Source: SXVE01 sp036388895
GTDB lineage: Bacteria; Acidobacteriota; Blastocatellia; Pyrinomonadales; Pyrinomonadaceae
Length of the DNA stretch: 64,000 nt
Reading direction: 5' to 3'
Assembly (NCBI GenBank): GCA_036388895.1
Contig: DASVQY010000030.1
Coordinates: 1-64,000, forward strand
Both the position numbers and the translations under genes were made by a program. This document shows, one piece after another, positions 32,897-40,952 of the stretch. The notes beneath the pieces are model-generated. The model did no database searches, had not been told where the DNA came from, and saw only the letters and a list, made by a program, of their open reading frames with translations. Numbering within the stretch: position 1 is the first letter of the stretch; each line of letters starts with the position of its first letter.

Positions 32897-33934
32897 ATGA
32901 AAATATTCCAAAACGGTGCCAAAAAGAATTTACTGAACGAAAAAAACATTCGTGCGGCGCTGATGTCTTTTGTCGGATTAATGGCAGTTTTTATCGTTAT
33001 AACGATAAGCGGAAATAACTCCGCCAATGTCAGGGCGCAAACTTCGCAAAAAGCAATTTCGGGCGAGTGGACTGCAAAATTATACCCGAATAAAAAAGAT
33101 GAAATTCATTTTACCTTTCAGCGCCGCAGCGAGAAAGGCGGTTTTAATATGACCGGCGACAATTTGCCGCTCAGCCAATTACAGGGATTGCCGGCTGAAG
33201 CCCTCACGTCTCAAAGAATGGATGTCAGTTTTAATATCGTTCGCGAAGCCGGAACGTTCATATGTGAAGGGTTTTTCAGCGAAGGAAAGGGAACCGGATT
33301 TTGGACGCTGAAACCGAGCGAAAAGTTCATTTCTCAGATGCGCGCTCGCGGCTACGACAACTTGACCGAAGAAAATCTGCTCAGCGCAGCCCTTCACGAT
33401 TTAACGGAAAAATACATTGATGACTTAAAAGCTGCCGGATATGACAAGCTGACGTTCGAGCAGGTCAGACGGGCAAAAACGCACGACGTTACGCCTCAAT
33501 ACGTCCGCGAATTAAAATCCGCCGGTTTTGAAAACTTAGCTATGGAACAACTGATTCGCGCTCGCAATCACGATATAGACGCCGACTATGTTAATCAGGC
33601 GAAAGCCATGGGCTTTGAACGTCAGCCCTTGGAAACGCTTATCAGAATGCGCAATCACGATGTGACAGCCGAATTTGTCGAACAGATGAAGGCGGTCGGT
33701 TTTGAAAACCTTTCGATTGAACAGTTAATCAGACTTAAAAATCACGATATAACGTCTGCATTTATAAGAGAGTTAAATGAAGAAGGTTATTCAAATGTTT
33801 CGGCGGAATCGGCTATTCGCTTGAAAAACCACGACGTAGATCGGGAATTCATCCGACGGGCTAAATCTCAGGGCTATAACAATGTATCTTTGGAAGAACT
33901 CATAAAACTGCGCAGTCGCGGAGTTGTTAAATAA
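32897..33934 (+). CDS. Exported protein with seven 29-residue repeats
   Basis: A 345-residue protein. Residues 20-47 (ALMSFVGLMAVFIVITISG) are a signal peptide or anchor. Residues about 52-140 are a small beta domain (ISGEWTAKLYPNKKDEIHF). From 145 the protein is a repeat: a Gly-Tyr/Phe pair opens each unit with Gly at 152, 181, 210, 239, 268, 297 and 326, an exact 29-residue step. The unit reads as G-aromatic, NLSxExLIRLRNHDVT, then FVxxxKAx. This looks like an all-helical solenoid; similar repeats follow BlaR1/M56-type peptidases in some Acidobacteriota, but no peptidase or BlaI gene is near. A strong AAAGGAG site precedes the ATG. Function unknown; protein binding is the best guess. Confidence 0.75.
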   Translation: MKIFQNGAKKNLLNEKNIRAALMSFVGLMAVFIVITISGNNSANVRAQTSQKAISGEWTAKLYPNKKDEIHFTFQRRSEKGGFNMTGDNLPLSQLQGLPAEALTSQRMDVSFNIVREAGTFICEGFFSEGKGTGFWTLKPSEKFISQMRARGYDNLTEENLLSAALHDLTEKYIDDLKAAGYDKLTFEQVRRAKTHDVTPQYVRELKSAGFENLAMEQLIRARNHDIDADYVNQAKAMGFERQPLETLIRMRNHDVTAEFVEQMKAVGFENLSIEQLIRLKNHDITSAFIRELNEEGYSNVSAESAIRLKNHDVDREFIRRAKSQGYNNVSLEELIKLRSRGVVK

Positions 33935-33976
33935 AGCGTTTCAGCCATTTGTTCTAAAGTAATTTCATTTATTAAA

Positions 33977-34038
33977 GCGCCGGGCGAGTTTCCGAAAAAG
34001 CATCGAATAAATCGAGCAAATGAAACTCATTCCGGCGC
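33977..34038. terminator. Two-part inverted repeat between convergent genes
   Basis: GCGCCGG (33977-33983) and GAGTTTC (33986-33992) pair with CCGGCGC (34032-34038) and GAAACTC (34022-34028). A small TCGA/TCGA hairpin sits inside. It separates the repeat-protein gene from endonuclease III. No long T tract follows. Confidence 0.55.
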
Positions 34039-34049
34039 CGAAACTCGTC

Positions 34050-34754
34050 TTAAACTTTCGTCATCCCGTAATCACAATATTCGATAAGCGGACATTGTTC
34101 ACACAAAGGTTCTCGGGGGCGGCAAATTTGTTTCCCGAGCCGTATCAGATTGACGTGCAGCGAATAAAACTTTCCTTTCGGCACTAATTCGTCGAGAAGT
34201 TTGTGAGCTTTAGCGTCGGTGATTTTTTCGGGAAGAATTCCCATCCGCCTGAAAATGCGAAAAATGTGCGTGTCCAGCGGAAATACTTCTTTGTGACAAG
34301 CAAAAAGCAGTGTGCAGGCGACGGTTTTCGGACCGATTCCGCGAAAATTTTGCAGGTAGTCGCGGGCGTCTTCATCGGACATTTTCTCAATAAATTCCAG
34401 CGAAAGCGTTCCGTGTCTTTCAACAATTTGGCGCAATAAGTCTTTGATAATGCGGGCTTTTTGATTCGCCAGACCGCCGAGCCTAATTTCATCGGCAATT
34501 TCGTCTTCGTCTGCTTCAAGAACGCTTTCCCAATTTTTGAATCGTTTTTTCAGATTTCGGAAAGTCCGCTCGCTGTTTACATCGGTCGTCGCCTGCGACA
34601 AAATGATATTGATGAGCATCGAGAGCGGGTCGCTTTTCCGGGACAGTTTCGGCTCGCCGAATGTGTTTTCCAGATTCTGAACTATATACTTGAAAGGTTT
34701 TTCCGCTTCTATTTTAGCGACCGATTCACTTTGCTTGACTGTTCTAACTTCCAC
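34050..34754 (-). CDS. nth: Endonuclease III-family DNA glycosylase
   Basis: A 234-residue base-excision enzyme. The helix-hairpin-helix carries the catalytic lysine (NFRGIGPKTVACTLL) and the catalytic Asp is in VFPLDTHIFRIFRRMG. The four-cysteine [4Fe-4S] loop is complete: C-x6-C-x2-C-x5-C in ICRPREPLCEQCPLIEYC. The early helix SMLINIILSQATTDVNSERTF matches the family. It cuts oxidised pyrimidines from DNA and nicks the abasic site. The extra N-terminal 25 residues (up to AEKPFKY) are longer than in E. coli Nth, so the true start could be internal. A lone gene. Confidence 0.92.
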   Translation of the reverse strand: MEVRTVKQSESVAKIEAEKPFKYIVQNLENTFGEPKLSRKSDPLSMLINIILSQATTDVNSERTFRNLKKRFKNWESVLEADEDEIADEIRLGGLANQKARIIKDLLRQIVERHGTLSLEFIEKMSDEDARDYLQNFRGIGPKTVACTLLFACHKEVFPLDTHIFRIFRRMGILPEKITDAKAHKLLDELVPKGKFYSLHVNLIRLGKQICRPREPLCEQCPLIEYCDYGMTKV

Positions 34755-34780
34755 AAACTTTTCGATATAGAAAACTTGAA

Positions 34781-35956
34781 TTAAACCCGCTCTAAAGCAT
34801 TCTGCAAATCGCTTATCAAGTCGTTTACGTCTTCGACGCCGACGGAAAGCCGAATCAAACCGTCTGTGACGCCCGCTTTCAATCTTTGTTCGCTCGTTAA
34901 CGTCGCGTGCGTCATCGAAGCCGAATGCTGAACAATTGTTTCCACGCCGCCGAGCGATGTCGCCAGCGTGCAGACCTTTACGTTGTTAACCAGATTTTTT
35001 CCTGCTTCGATGCTGCCGACATCAAAAGCGATCATTCCGCCGAAGCCTCTCATTTGCTTCCCGGCAACATTGTAATTTTGATGAGTTTCCAAACCGGGAT
35101 AATAAACCGCTTTAACTTTCGGATGATTACACAACATATTCGCAATGGCGAATGCGTTGCGGTTATGGCATTCCATTCTCAAAGCTAATGTTTTCATCCC
35201 GCGCAGAACCAGCCACGCGACCTGTGGAGCGATATTTCCGCCGTAAAGTTTTGTCGTTCTTAAACGTGCCGTATCAACTATTTCTCTTTTTCCGACCATC
35301 AAACCCGCCGTTAAATCACTGTGACCGCCCAGATATTTCGTGGCGCTGTGAACGACAATATCAACTCCGTAATCCAGCGGGCGCGTATTGAACGGCGTTG
35401 CGAAAGTGTTGTCGGCAACAGTTGTTATATTATTTTTGCCGGCGATTTCCGCGATTGCCGAAAGATCAGTGATTTTCAAAAGCGGGTTTGACGGCGTTTC
35501 GAGCCAGAAAATCTTTGTGTCCGTGCGAACCGCGGCTGCATAATTCTCGGCATTTGTCGCGTCAACAAAACTCGTTTCAATACCGAATTTCTCGCTTAAT
35601 TCCTCGAAAAAAATCGTAGTCGTCGAATACATCGAATCCGGCGCCACGATGTGATCGCCGGTTTTTACTAAAGATAGAACCGCAGCCGAAACCGCAGCCA
35701 TTCCCGAAGCGAAGCCGAGTGCCGCGTCCCCGTTTTCCAAGGCACAAATGGCTTTTTCAAGAGCGTCCTGCGTAGGATTTCCGAGCTTTCCGTAAAAATA
35801 ACCCGCCTGGCGATGATTATGGATCGCTTCGCCTTCGTCAGCATCGGCAAACGCGTAAACCGATGCGTTGTAAATCGGGACTGAAACCGAACCATGATTT
35901 TGCGTTAAATCTTCGCCCGCGTGAACAGCCAAAGTATAGAAAGATTTTTCAGCCAT
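34781..35956 (-). CDS. Trans-sulfuration PLP enzyme (cystathionine gamma-synthase/lyase type)
   Basis: A 391-residue fold-type I PLP enzyme. The lysine that binds PLP is K207 in VVHSATKYLGGHSD; GNPTQDALEKAICALENGDAAL, FASGMAAVSAAVLS and ETPSNPLLKITDLSAIA are the usual motifs; the C-terminus has SLGGVETIVQHSASMTHATL, LIRLSVGVEDVNDLI. This family includes cystathionine gamma-lyase, gamma-synthase, methionine gamma-lyase and homocysteine/serine sulfhydrylases, which cannot be separated by eye. Together with cystathionine beta-synthase at 62529, a cystathionine gamma-lyase role in cysteine synthesis is plausible. The decayed arsI-like gene begins immediately upstream on the same strand. Confidence 0.9.
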   Translation of the reverse strand: MAEKSFYTLAVHAGEDLTQNHGSVSVPIYNASVYAFADADEGEAIHNHRQAGYFYGKLGNPTQDALEKAICALENGDAALGFASGMAAVSAAVLSLVKTGDHIVAPDSMYSTTTIFFEELSEKFGIETSFVDATNAENYAAAVRTDTKIFWLETPSNPLLKITDLSAIAEIAGKNNITTVADNTFATPFNTRPLDYGVDIVVHSATKYLGGHSDLTAGLMVGKREIVDTARLRTTKLYGGNIAPQVAWLVLRGMKTLALRMECHNRNAFAIANMLCNHPKVKAVYYPGLETHQNYNVAGKQMRGFGGMIAFDVGSIEAGKNLVNNVKVCTLATSLGGVETIVQHSASMTHATLTSEQRLKAGVTDGLIRLSVGVEDVNDLISDLQNALERV

Positions 35957-35981
35957 TATTCTCCGTTGTAAAAACTAAAAA

Positions 35982-36411
35982 TCAACGGCTAATGCTAACC
36001 ATTTTCGCTGTCGGCGCGCAACACGACGAGGCGAAAATGTTATCTTTTTCAGTATTTTCCGGAACGACGAAAACTTTCCACCGATTCCCGCCCGGGGCTG
36101 TGACCCAGGTTTTATCATGTAAAGCGTAACAACAGCCGGTCTGCATTTCATCAAAAGTCGTCGAATCATTTTCGATCCACCGTTGCCGTATTCTCAAAAC
36201 TTCTTTTGAAGATTCTGCCTGCCGCCCGCGATGCGAAAGCGAGCCGTTCGTTTCAAAAGGAACTTGATTCATTGTTAAATTAAGCGGACGTTTGGCAATA
36301 CCAAATTCGGTGTAATCTGTCTTGATTTTATTGACTCAACAACAAACTTTTTACTGTAATATTTGCGTTTTTATTAACATCTCCGGCGTTCAATGAGATA
36401 TGAGCTTTCAT
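35982..36411 (-). pseudogene. Decayed arsI/cadI-like gene (glyoxalase-fold C-As lyase family)
   Basis: Three reading frames together give one ArsI/CadI-like protein of about 143 codons. Frame 1 starts at 36411 with MKAHISLNAGDVNKN and keeps its ribosome site (AGGAG). Frame 2 then reads YYSKKFVVESIKS, equivalent to the family's FY-K-FG-EP-K segment. Frame 3 resumes as KTDYTEFGIAKRPLNLTMNQ and runs to GCCYALHDKTWVTAPGGNRW and CCAP at the end. So at least two frameshifts disrupt it. The only intact frame (35982-36272) lacks the N-terminal third. The CCY, DKTW and GNRW motifs are typical of ArsI C-As lyases and CadI. It lies divergent to an ArsR gene, the usual ars arrangement. A sequencing error could explain one shift, not easily both. 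Confidence 0.75.
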
Positions 36412-36456
36412 TGATTTCTCCTGATATAAATTTATATACGGCAAAACGCATGTGTC

Positions 36457-36497
36457 GAAGCGGATTTATTAGCGCTTCTATATTTTGTCAAGACAAA
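36457..36497. promoter_or_regulatory. Candidate ArsR operators between dead arsI and arsR
   Basis: Two inverted repeats lie in the 113-base divergent gap: GAAGCG (36457-36462) with CGCTTC (36473-36478), and TTTGTC (36484-36489) with GACAAA (36492-36497). A looser ACAAAC/GTTTTGT pair follows before the arsR start. ArsR-family dimers bind such palindromes; which one is used is not known. Confidence 0.4.
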
Positions 36498-36524
36498 CGA
36501 ATTGTTTTGTGATAATAATTAGAT

Positions 36525-36971
36525 ATGAACAGCGAAAATAACCTTTTGGAAATGGAAAATTTATTCCTCGCTTTGTCTGATAAAACACGGCTGCGGCTTT
36601 TGAATTTAATGCGCGGCGGAGAAGTTTGTGTTTGTTTTTTTTCTGAAGTCTTAGGAGAAAGTCAGCCGAAGGTTTCCCGGCATCTGGCATATCTCAGAAA
36701 CGCGGGAATTGTTTCGACTCGCCGTGATGGTAAATGGGTACATTACCAGATCGAACATCCGAGCAATTCACACAGCGCGAGAATTTTAGAAGACACATTA
36801 AAATGGCTTAAGGAGCAGGGCAATATGCAGGCGGATTATGAAAAATTAATTGATATTTGCTGTTCCGCTGATTCGCCCGTAACTCTTATTAGAGCGCCGA
36901 AACCCGGTGTTTCTGCCGAAACTGTCAAACCTTCTTTGAAAAAAGAAGAACTCGAAACCTTTCTTTTATAA
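36525..36971 (+). CDS. arsR: ArsR/SmtB-family metalloregulator
   Basis: A 148-residue winged-helix repressor. DKTRLRLLNLMRGGEVCVCFFSEVLGESQPKVSRHLAYLRNAGIVSTRRDGKWVHYQI is the complete ArsR fold, with the As(III)-sensing ELCVCDL-type pair here as EVCVCFF in the alpha-3 site. A second pair of cysteines (ICCS) lies in the C-terminal extension, which is unusually long (from about 105) for the family. Repression is relieved when As(III) or Sb(III) binds the thiols. It is divergent from the broken arsI gene and next to no other ars gene (no arsB, arsC or arsM in the window), so it may now control itself or a distant locus. Confidence 0.9.
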   Translation: MNSENNLLEMENLFLALSDKTRLRLLNLMRGGEVCVCFFSEVLGESQPKVSRHLAYLRNAGIVSTRRDGKWVHYQIEHPSNSHSARILEDTLKWLKEQGNMQADYEKLIDICCSADSPVTLIRAPKPGVSAETVKPSLKKEELETFLL

Positions 36972-36975
36972 CATT

Positions 36976-37170
36976 TTATAAAACTGCTTTTTCCGAATCT
37001 TTTTCCTTATACGCGTAAGGGCAATGGCGGCAGCCGTTTCGGCAGCAATAACCTCTTTTCTTTAGAAAATATCCGGTTAAAATCATCAAACCGTTTTCAA
37101 AATAATAATCAACGCCCTCAATTAATTTTTCAGAATTTGATTCTTTAACTTTATTCTCTTTTTCTTTCAT
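36976..37170 (-). CDS. Small DUF5522-type protein
   Basis: A 64-residue protein. The core MILTGYFLKKRGYCCRNGCRHCPYAY carries the CCxxGCRHCPY cysteine-histidine motif of DUF5522, found as small proteins in Bacteroidota and Acidobacteriota, probably binding a metal. The function is unknown. It is convergent with arsR (stops 4 bases apart) and lies just downstream, on the same strand, of the tlyA-like gene (gap 20 bases), so it may be co-transcribed with that. Confidence 0.8.
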   Translation of the reverse strand: MKEKENKVKESNSEKLIEGVDYYFENGLMILTGYFLKKRGYCCRNGCRHCPYAYKEKDSEKAVL

Positions 37171-37190
37171 TAAAAATACTTTTTTTGCAT

Positions 37191-37940
37191 TTATTTACCA
37201 GACGGCTTTTCATATAAAGCCAAAAATTCGCGGTTACCGTCAGCGCCCGTGATCGGCGAATTAATTACATTCACAGTTTTCAAGCCGCATTTTTCGGCAA
37301 AATCATTAACTTCCGCGATGACGCGCTCGTGTTTTTCCGTTTCGCGAACGATTCCGCCTTTCCCGACTTCGCCGCGTCCGACCTCGAACTGAGGTTTTAT
37401 GAGCAGTATAATTTTCCCCGTCTCTTTTATCAGCGAAACGAGCGCGGGAAGAATTTTTGTCACAGAAATAAATGAAACGTCCATTACGATCAAATCGAAT
37501 TTTTGCGAAAAATCTTCCGGCTTTAAATATCTGGCATTTACGTTTTCGCGAACTTCGACGCGCGCGTCATTTCTCAGTTTCCAGACTAATTGATTTGTTC
37601 CGACATCAATTGTTACGACTTTTTCAGCGCCATTTTGCAAAAGACAATCGGTGAATCCGCCGGTTGATGCTCCGACATCGAGACAGATATATCCGTTTGG
37701 GCGAATACAAAAATCTTCCAATGCCTTTTCGAGTTTCAATCCGCCGCGCCCGACATATTTTGTTTCCTCACTTTCACCTTTAATTCTAATTTTCGCGTCG
37801 AGCGGGAAAGATTCCGAAGGCTTTTCGACACGCTTTTCATCAACCAAAACGACGCCAGCCATGACGAGCGCCTGCGCTTTTGTTCGCGAATCGGCAAATC
37901 CCCGTTCGATAAGAAGTTTGTCAATTCGCTCTTTTTTCAT
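37191..37940 (-). CDS. tlyA: TlyA-family rRNA 2'-O-methyltransferase
   Basis: A 249-residue protein: an N-terminal S4 RNA-binding domain (RIDKLLIERGFADSRTKAQALVMAGVVLVDEKRVEKPSE) joined to an FtsJ-like SAM domain. SAM motif I is CLDVGASTGGFTDCLLQNGAEKVVTIDVG; the later strand is FDLIVMDVSFISVTKILPAL; a catalytic Lys is in ILLIKPQFEVGRGEVGKGGIVR. In mycobacteria TlyA methylates C1409 of 16S and C1920 of 23S rRNA. The MDVSFIS motif is typical. It stands alone next to the DUF5522 gene. Confidence 0.9.
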   Translation of the reverse strand: MKKERIDKLLIERGFADSRTKAQALVMAGVVLVDEKRVEKPSESFPLDAKIRIKGESEETKYVGRGGLKLEKALEDFCIRPNGYICLDVGASTGGFTDCLLQNGAEKVVTIDVGTNQLVWKLRNDARVEVRENVNARYLKPEDFSQKFDLIVMDVSFISVTKILPALVSLIKETGKIILLIKPQFEVGRGEVGKGGIVRETEKHERVIAEVNDFAEKCGLKTVNVINSPITGADGNREFLALYEKPSGK

Positions 37941-38185
37941 AGAAAAATTAAGGTTTCACACAAAAATACAACTTAGCAAAAAACGGTAAAAGCGGTTATA
38001 CATTTTAATGATAAGAAGTTGCCGGCAAAATGGAACAAGTAAATAACTGTTTGATTTTCATTAAGTTTTTCTAATTTTCCTTTGTTTCCGGTCTCTTTTC
38101 CCAGATGTTATTCTTAAAGTGAGAAATTATATATTCGGGCAATTTTGCTTCGTAAAAAAGTATTTTAACAGTAAAAATTTAGCAA

Positions 38186-39160
38186 ATGAAAACGGAAACG
38201 AAACTGTCACGGTTCGCTAAATACGCCTGGTTTGTTTTGGCGTATAACGTAGTTGTTATTTTGTGGGGCGTCTTTCTTCGCGCGTCGAAATCCGGCGACG
38301 GATGCGGACAGCATTGGCTGACCTGTCACGGGGAAGTCATTCCGTCAGCGCCCGAAATGAAAACCGTTATCGAATTTTCGCATCGCTTGACGAGCGGAAT
38401 CGCTTTTATCGTCGTTCTGGCACTGCTGATTTGGGCGTTTCGCAAATACGGAAAGGGAAGCGCGGTACGAAAAACAGCGCTCGTTTCGTTTATTTTTATT
38501 ATCACTGAAGCGCTCGTCGGCGCGGGATTGGTTTTAACCGGAAATACTGCCGAAACTTTAACCGCCGCTCGTCCGTTCTGGATGATCGGACATTTAACGA
38601 ATACTTTTATTTTACTGGCTTTTTTGACTTTAACCGCCTGGTTCGCGAGCGGCGGAAAACCTTTAAATTTAAAATCGCAGCCGAAAATTTTGTTAATGCT
38701 TGGATTGGGCGTCTTCGGAATATTTTTGATTGGTGTTACAGGCTCGATAGCCGCTTTGAGCAATATGCTTTTTCCGTCCGCCTCGATTACCGAAGGCATT
38801 GCGAAAGACTTTTCCGAAACTTCGCATATCTTGCTTCGTCTGCGCGTCAGTCATCCGATTTTATCAATTGCAGTCGGCGTTTTTCTGGCATTTCTGGCTG
38901 GCTGGATTAAATCTCAAGCGAAAGGAAATTCGTCGGTGAATCGCTGGGCGAATGTTTTGATAATTTTGATTTTGATTCAATTCGCGTGGGGCTCGGTAAC
39001 GCTTTTGACGCTCGCGCCGATTGTGATGCAGCTCGTTCATTTGTTTTTAGCCGATGCAGTTTGGATTGCGTTCGTTTTAATGTCGGCGACGGTTTTAGCC
39101 GAACAAAATGAAATCGAACACGTTTATTCGACGATTAAACGGCAAGAAAGTTTTTCGTAA
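38186..39160 (+). CDS. ctaA: Heme A synthase (COX15/CtaA)
   Basis: A 324-residue inner-membrane enzyme with eight membrane helices in two related four-helix halves. Heme-binding histidines are in IEFSHRLTSGIAF, MIGHLTNTFILL, ETSHILLRLRVSHP and QLVHLFLADAVW. The first loop carries the cysteine pair GDGCGQHWLTCHGEVIP found in CtaA of Gram-positive type. It oxidises heme O to heme A for cytochrome c oxidase, implying aerobic respiration. No other cytochrome oxidase gene lies in the window. Upstream are 245 bases with no clear promoter box. Confidence 0.92.
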   Translation: MKTETKLSRFAKYAWFVLAYNVVVILWGVFLRASKSGDGCGQHWLTCHGEVIPSAPEMKTVIEFSHRLTSGIAFIVVLALLIWAFRKYGKGSAVRKTALVSFIFIITEALVGAGLVLTGNTAETLTAARPFWMIGHLTNTFILLAFLTLTAWFASGGKPLNLKSQPKILLMLGLGVFGIFLIGVTGSIAALSNMLFPSASITEGIAKDFSETSHILLRLRVSHPILSIAVGVFLAFLAGWIKSQAKGNSSVNRWANVLIILILIQFAWGSVTLLTLAPIVMQLVHLFLADAVWIAFVLMSATVLAEQNEIEHVYSTIKRQESFS

Positions 39161-39163
39161 CTG

Positions 39164-39910
39164 TTAAAGGTTTGATTGTTTTGGCGTGTTTTTGCGCCAA
39201 TTTTCGCCGAGCGCGACCATTTCATCCAACTTCGCTTGTAACTCTTCGCGGCTTTTCTCGATTTGTTCGTCGGTCGCATTTTCAGCCACATTAACCGGTT
39301 CGGCAATGTAAACGCGGGCGCGGCTGAACGGCTTCGGTATCTGTAAATTGTCCCAATTTTTCAATTCCCAGTATTTTTCCGCCTCGATCATAAAAGGCAA
39401 AACCGGATTTCGGGTTTTTTTGGCTAACATGCACGCGCCCGATTTTGCGACGTATTTCGGTCCTCTTGGTCCGTCAACCGAAAAGCCCATCGGCAAACCT
39501 TTTTTCATCAAGCGAACCATTTCGACAAGAGCGCCTATTCCGCCTCGCGTGCTTGATCCGCGCACGACGCCGAAACCGAAGCGCTGTATAAATCGCGCCG
39601 TAAATTCGCCTTCAAAACTGTGCGAACTCATCACGATTATGCCCCGATTTCTGAAATAATACGTCGCCAGAAAAATACGATTGTGCCAGAAAGCTAAAAC
39701 CGGAATTTTTCCGCCGCGCTCGATTGATTCGAGAATTTCCCAGCCTTCTCGTTCAAAGCGAATCGTTTTTCCGATCAAGTAAATGAGCGCATAAAAAGTT
39801 ATATCGGCAAGGCGAATGAGAACTCGTTCGCGCATTGAATAACGCGCCAGGGAACCGTGTTGATAAACTTCTTCGATTTTTTCCGATTTTTTTTTCGTTT
39901 TTTCCGGCAT
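39164..39910 (-). CDS. DUF374-type lysophospholipid acyltransferase-like protein
   Basis: A 248-residue protein with one membrane helix (about 35-55). AFWHNRIFLATYYFRNRGIIVMSSHSFEGEF, then GFGVVRGSSTRGGIGALVEMVRLMKKGLPMGFSVDGPRGPKYVAK, is the DUF374 layout. These are LpxL-like acyltransferases with a His in motif I (HN-type, here FWHN) and the GxxxSxDGPRGP stretch. Substrates are lipid A or phospholipid precursors in relatives. It converges with ctaA, stops 3 bases apart. The start MPEKTKKK was chosen because it gives a basic cytoplasmic end; an upstream ATG adds an odd MLHIITQ stretch. Confidence 0.82.
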   Translation of the reverse strand: MPEKTKKKSEKIEEVYQHGSLARYSMRERVLIRLADITFYALIYLIGKTIRFEREGWEILESIERGGKIPVLAFWHNRIFLATYYFRNRGIIVMSSHSFEGEFTARFIQRFGFGVVRGSSTRGGIGALVEMVRLMKKGLPMGFSVDGPRGPKYVAKSGACMLAKKTRNPVLPFMIEAEKYWELKNWDNLQIPKPFSRARVYIAEPVNVAENATDEQIEKSREELQAKLDEMVALGENWRKNTPKQSNL

Positions 39911-40015
39911 TAATAGGAAATTTCTATCAATTTGAGTTATTATGTGCAACAAAGACGTTTATTTTTTCGTTTATTTCTACTGGAAAAGCTCTGTTACCGC
40001 AAACGGAAGGTGTGA

Positions 40016-40855
40016 ATGCAAAGACGAATCTTAATTGTTGATGACCACGATGATTTAAGCAGCGCGCTCGAAGAGGTTTTCAGCAAAAGCGGTTATTACG
40101 TCAAAACTACTGAAAGCCGCGATGAAGCCGTCGAACTCGAAGAAGTCGGCGACTTCGATCTCGTCATTTCCGATCTTGACGGCGACATTGCATTTCCGAA
40201 AAAAGAAATCAACGAATCGGAAGACGGCTGTCTGCCCGAAGACGAGTCGGAAGATTTCAAACGAAGCCACGTCAAAGCCTTCAAAGTTTGCGCCACGAAT
40301 TTCCGCCGCGAAGAATTCAACGAAAACGAGCTTAAACATCTTTTTGAAACGGTTCTCAATTATAAAGCGCAGTTTGTTGATAAACTGCATGCAGTTCAGC
40401 AAATCCGCGAAAAAATCGAATTCGTTTTTCCGAGCGCGATCAGTTTGATGCACTCGATTTTGGATTATTTAATGAAAAGGGTTGAAAAGGTTGGCGTCAT
40501 AAATCCCGAAAGCTCTAATCTTTTTATCGCTCTCGACGAAGCATTTGTCAACGCCGTCAAACACGGCAACAAATTTGACGCCAACAAAACCGTCAAAGTT
40601 TCAGCCGAAGTTTCGACCCGAGAAGCTCGTTTTACCATCGAAGATCAAGGCGACGGTTTCGATGTCGAATCCATTCCAGACCCGCGAAATCCCGATAATC
40701 TGTTCAAAACCTCGGGGCGCGGGGTTCTTTTTATTTATAATATTATGGATGAGGTTAGGTACAATAAACGCGGCAATCGTTTGGAGATGATCAAGAAGAA
40801 CGATAAATACAAAGAAACCGATAAGTACAAAGAAACTGAATTACAGGTGAGTTGA
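40016..40855 (+). CDS. Receiver fused to GHKL-type anti-sigma-like ATPase
   Basis: A 279-residue protein. It begins RRILIVDDHDDL with D9-D10 and phosphoacceptor D53 in LVISDLDGDIAF, a receiver domain, but the second half is shortened: KVCATNFRREEF replaces the usual beta-4/KP region and an acidic stretch (EDGCLPEDESEDF) is inserted. From about 120 a helical linker leads to an RsbW/SpoIIAB-like ATPase fold: LFIALDEAFVNAVKHGNK (N box), IEDQGDGFDV (G1) and SGRGVLFIYNIMDEV (G2). No His phosphorylation site exists, so it is not a typical kinase; anti-sigma-type Ser kinases regulate partner proteins by binding. The C-terminus has two copies of KYKET in tandem. GGAAGG lies just upstream. Confidence 0.78.
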   Translation: MQRRILIVDDHDDLSSALEEVFSKSGYYVKTTESRDEAVELEEVGDFDLVISDLDGDIAFPKKEINESEDGCLPEDESEDFKRSHVKAFKVCATNFRREEFNENELKHLFETVLNYKAQFVDKLHAVQQIREKIEFVFPSAISLMHSILDYLMKRVEKVGVINPESSNLFIALDEAFVNAVKHGNKFDANKTVKVSAEVSTREARFTIEDQGDGFDVESIPDPRNPDNLFKTSGRGVLFIYNIMDEVRYNKRGNRLEMIKKNDKYKETDKYKETELQVS

Positions 40856-40952
40856 AAGCAAGTACGCGAAATAAAATAACAAACAAAATACCAAATTCCT
40901 TTCCCAGATTAAAATCTTTACATTAAAATCATCGCTTCCGAATTTCTCATTA

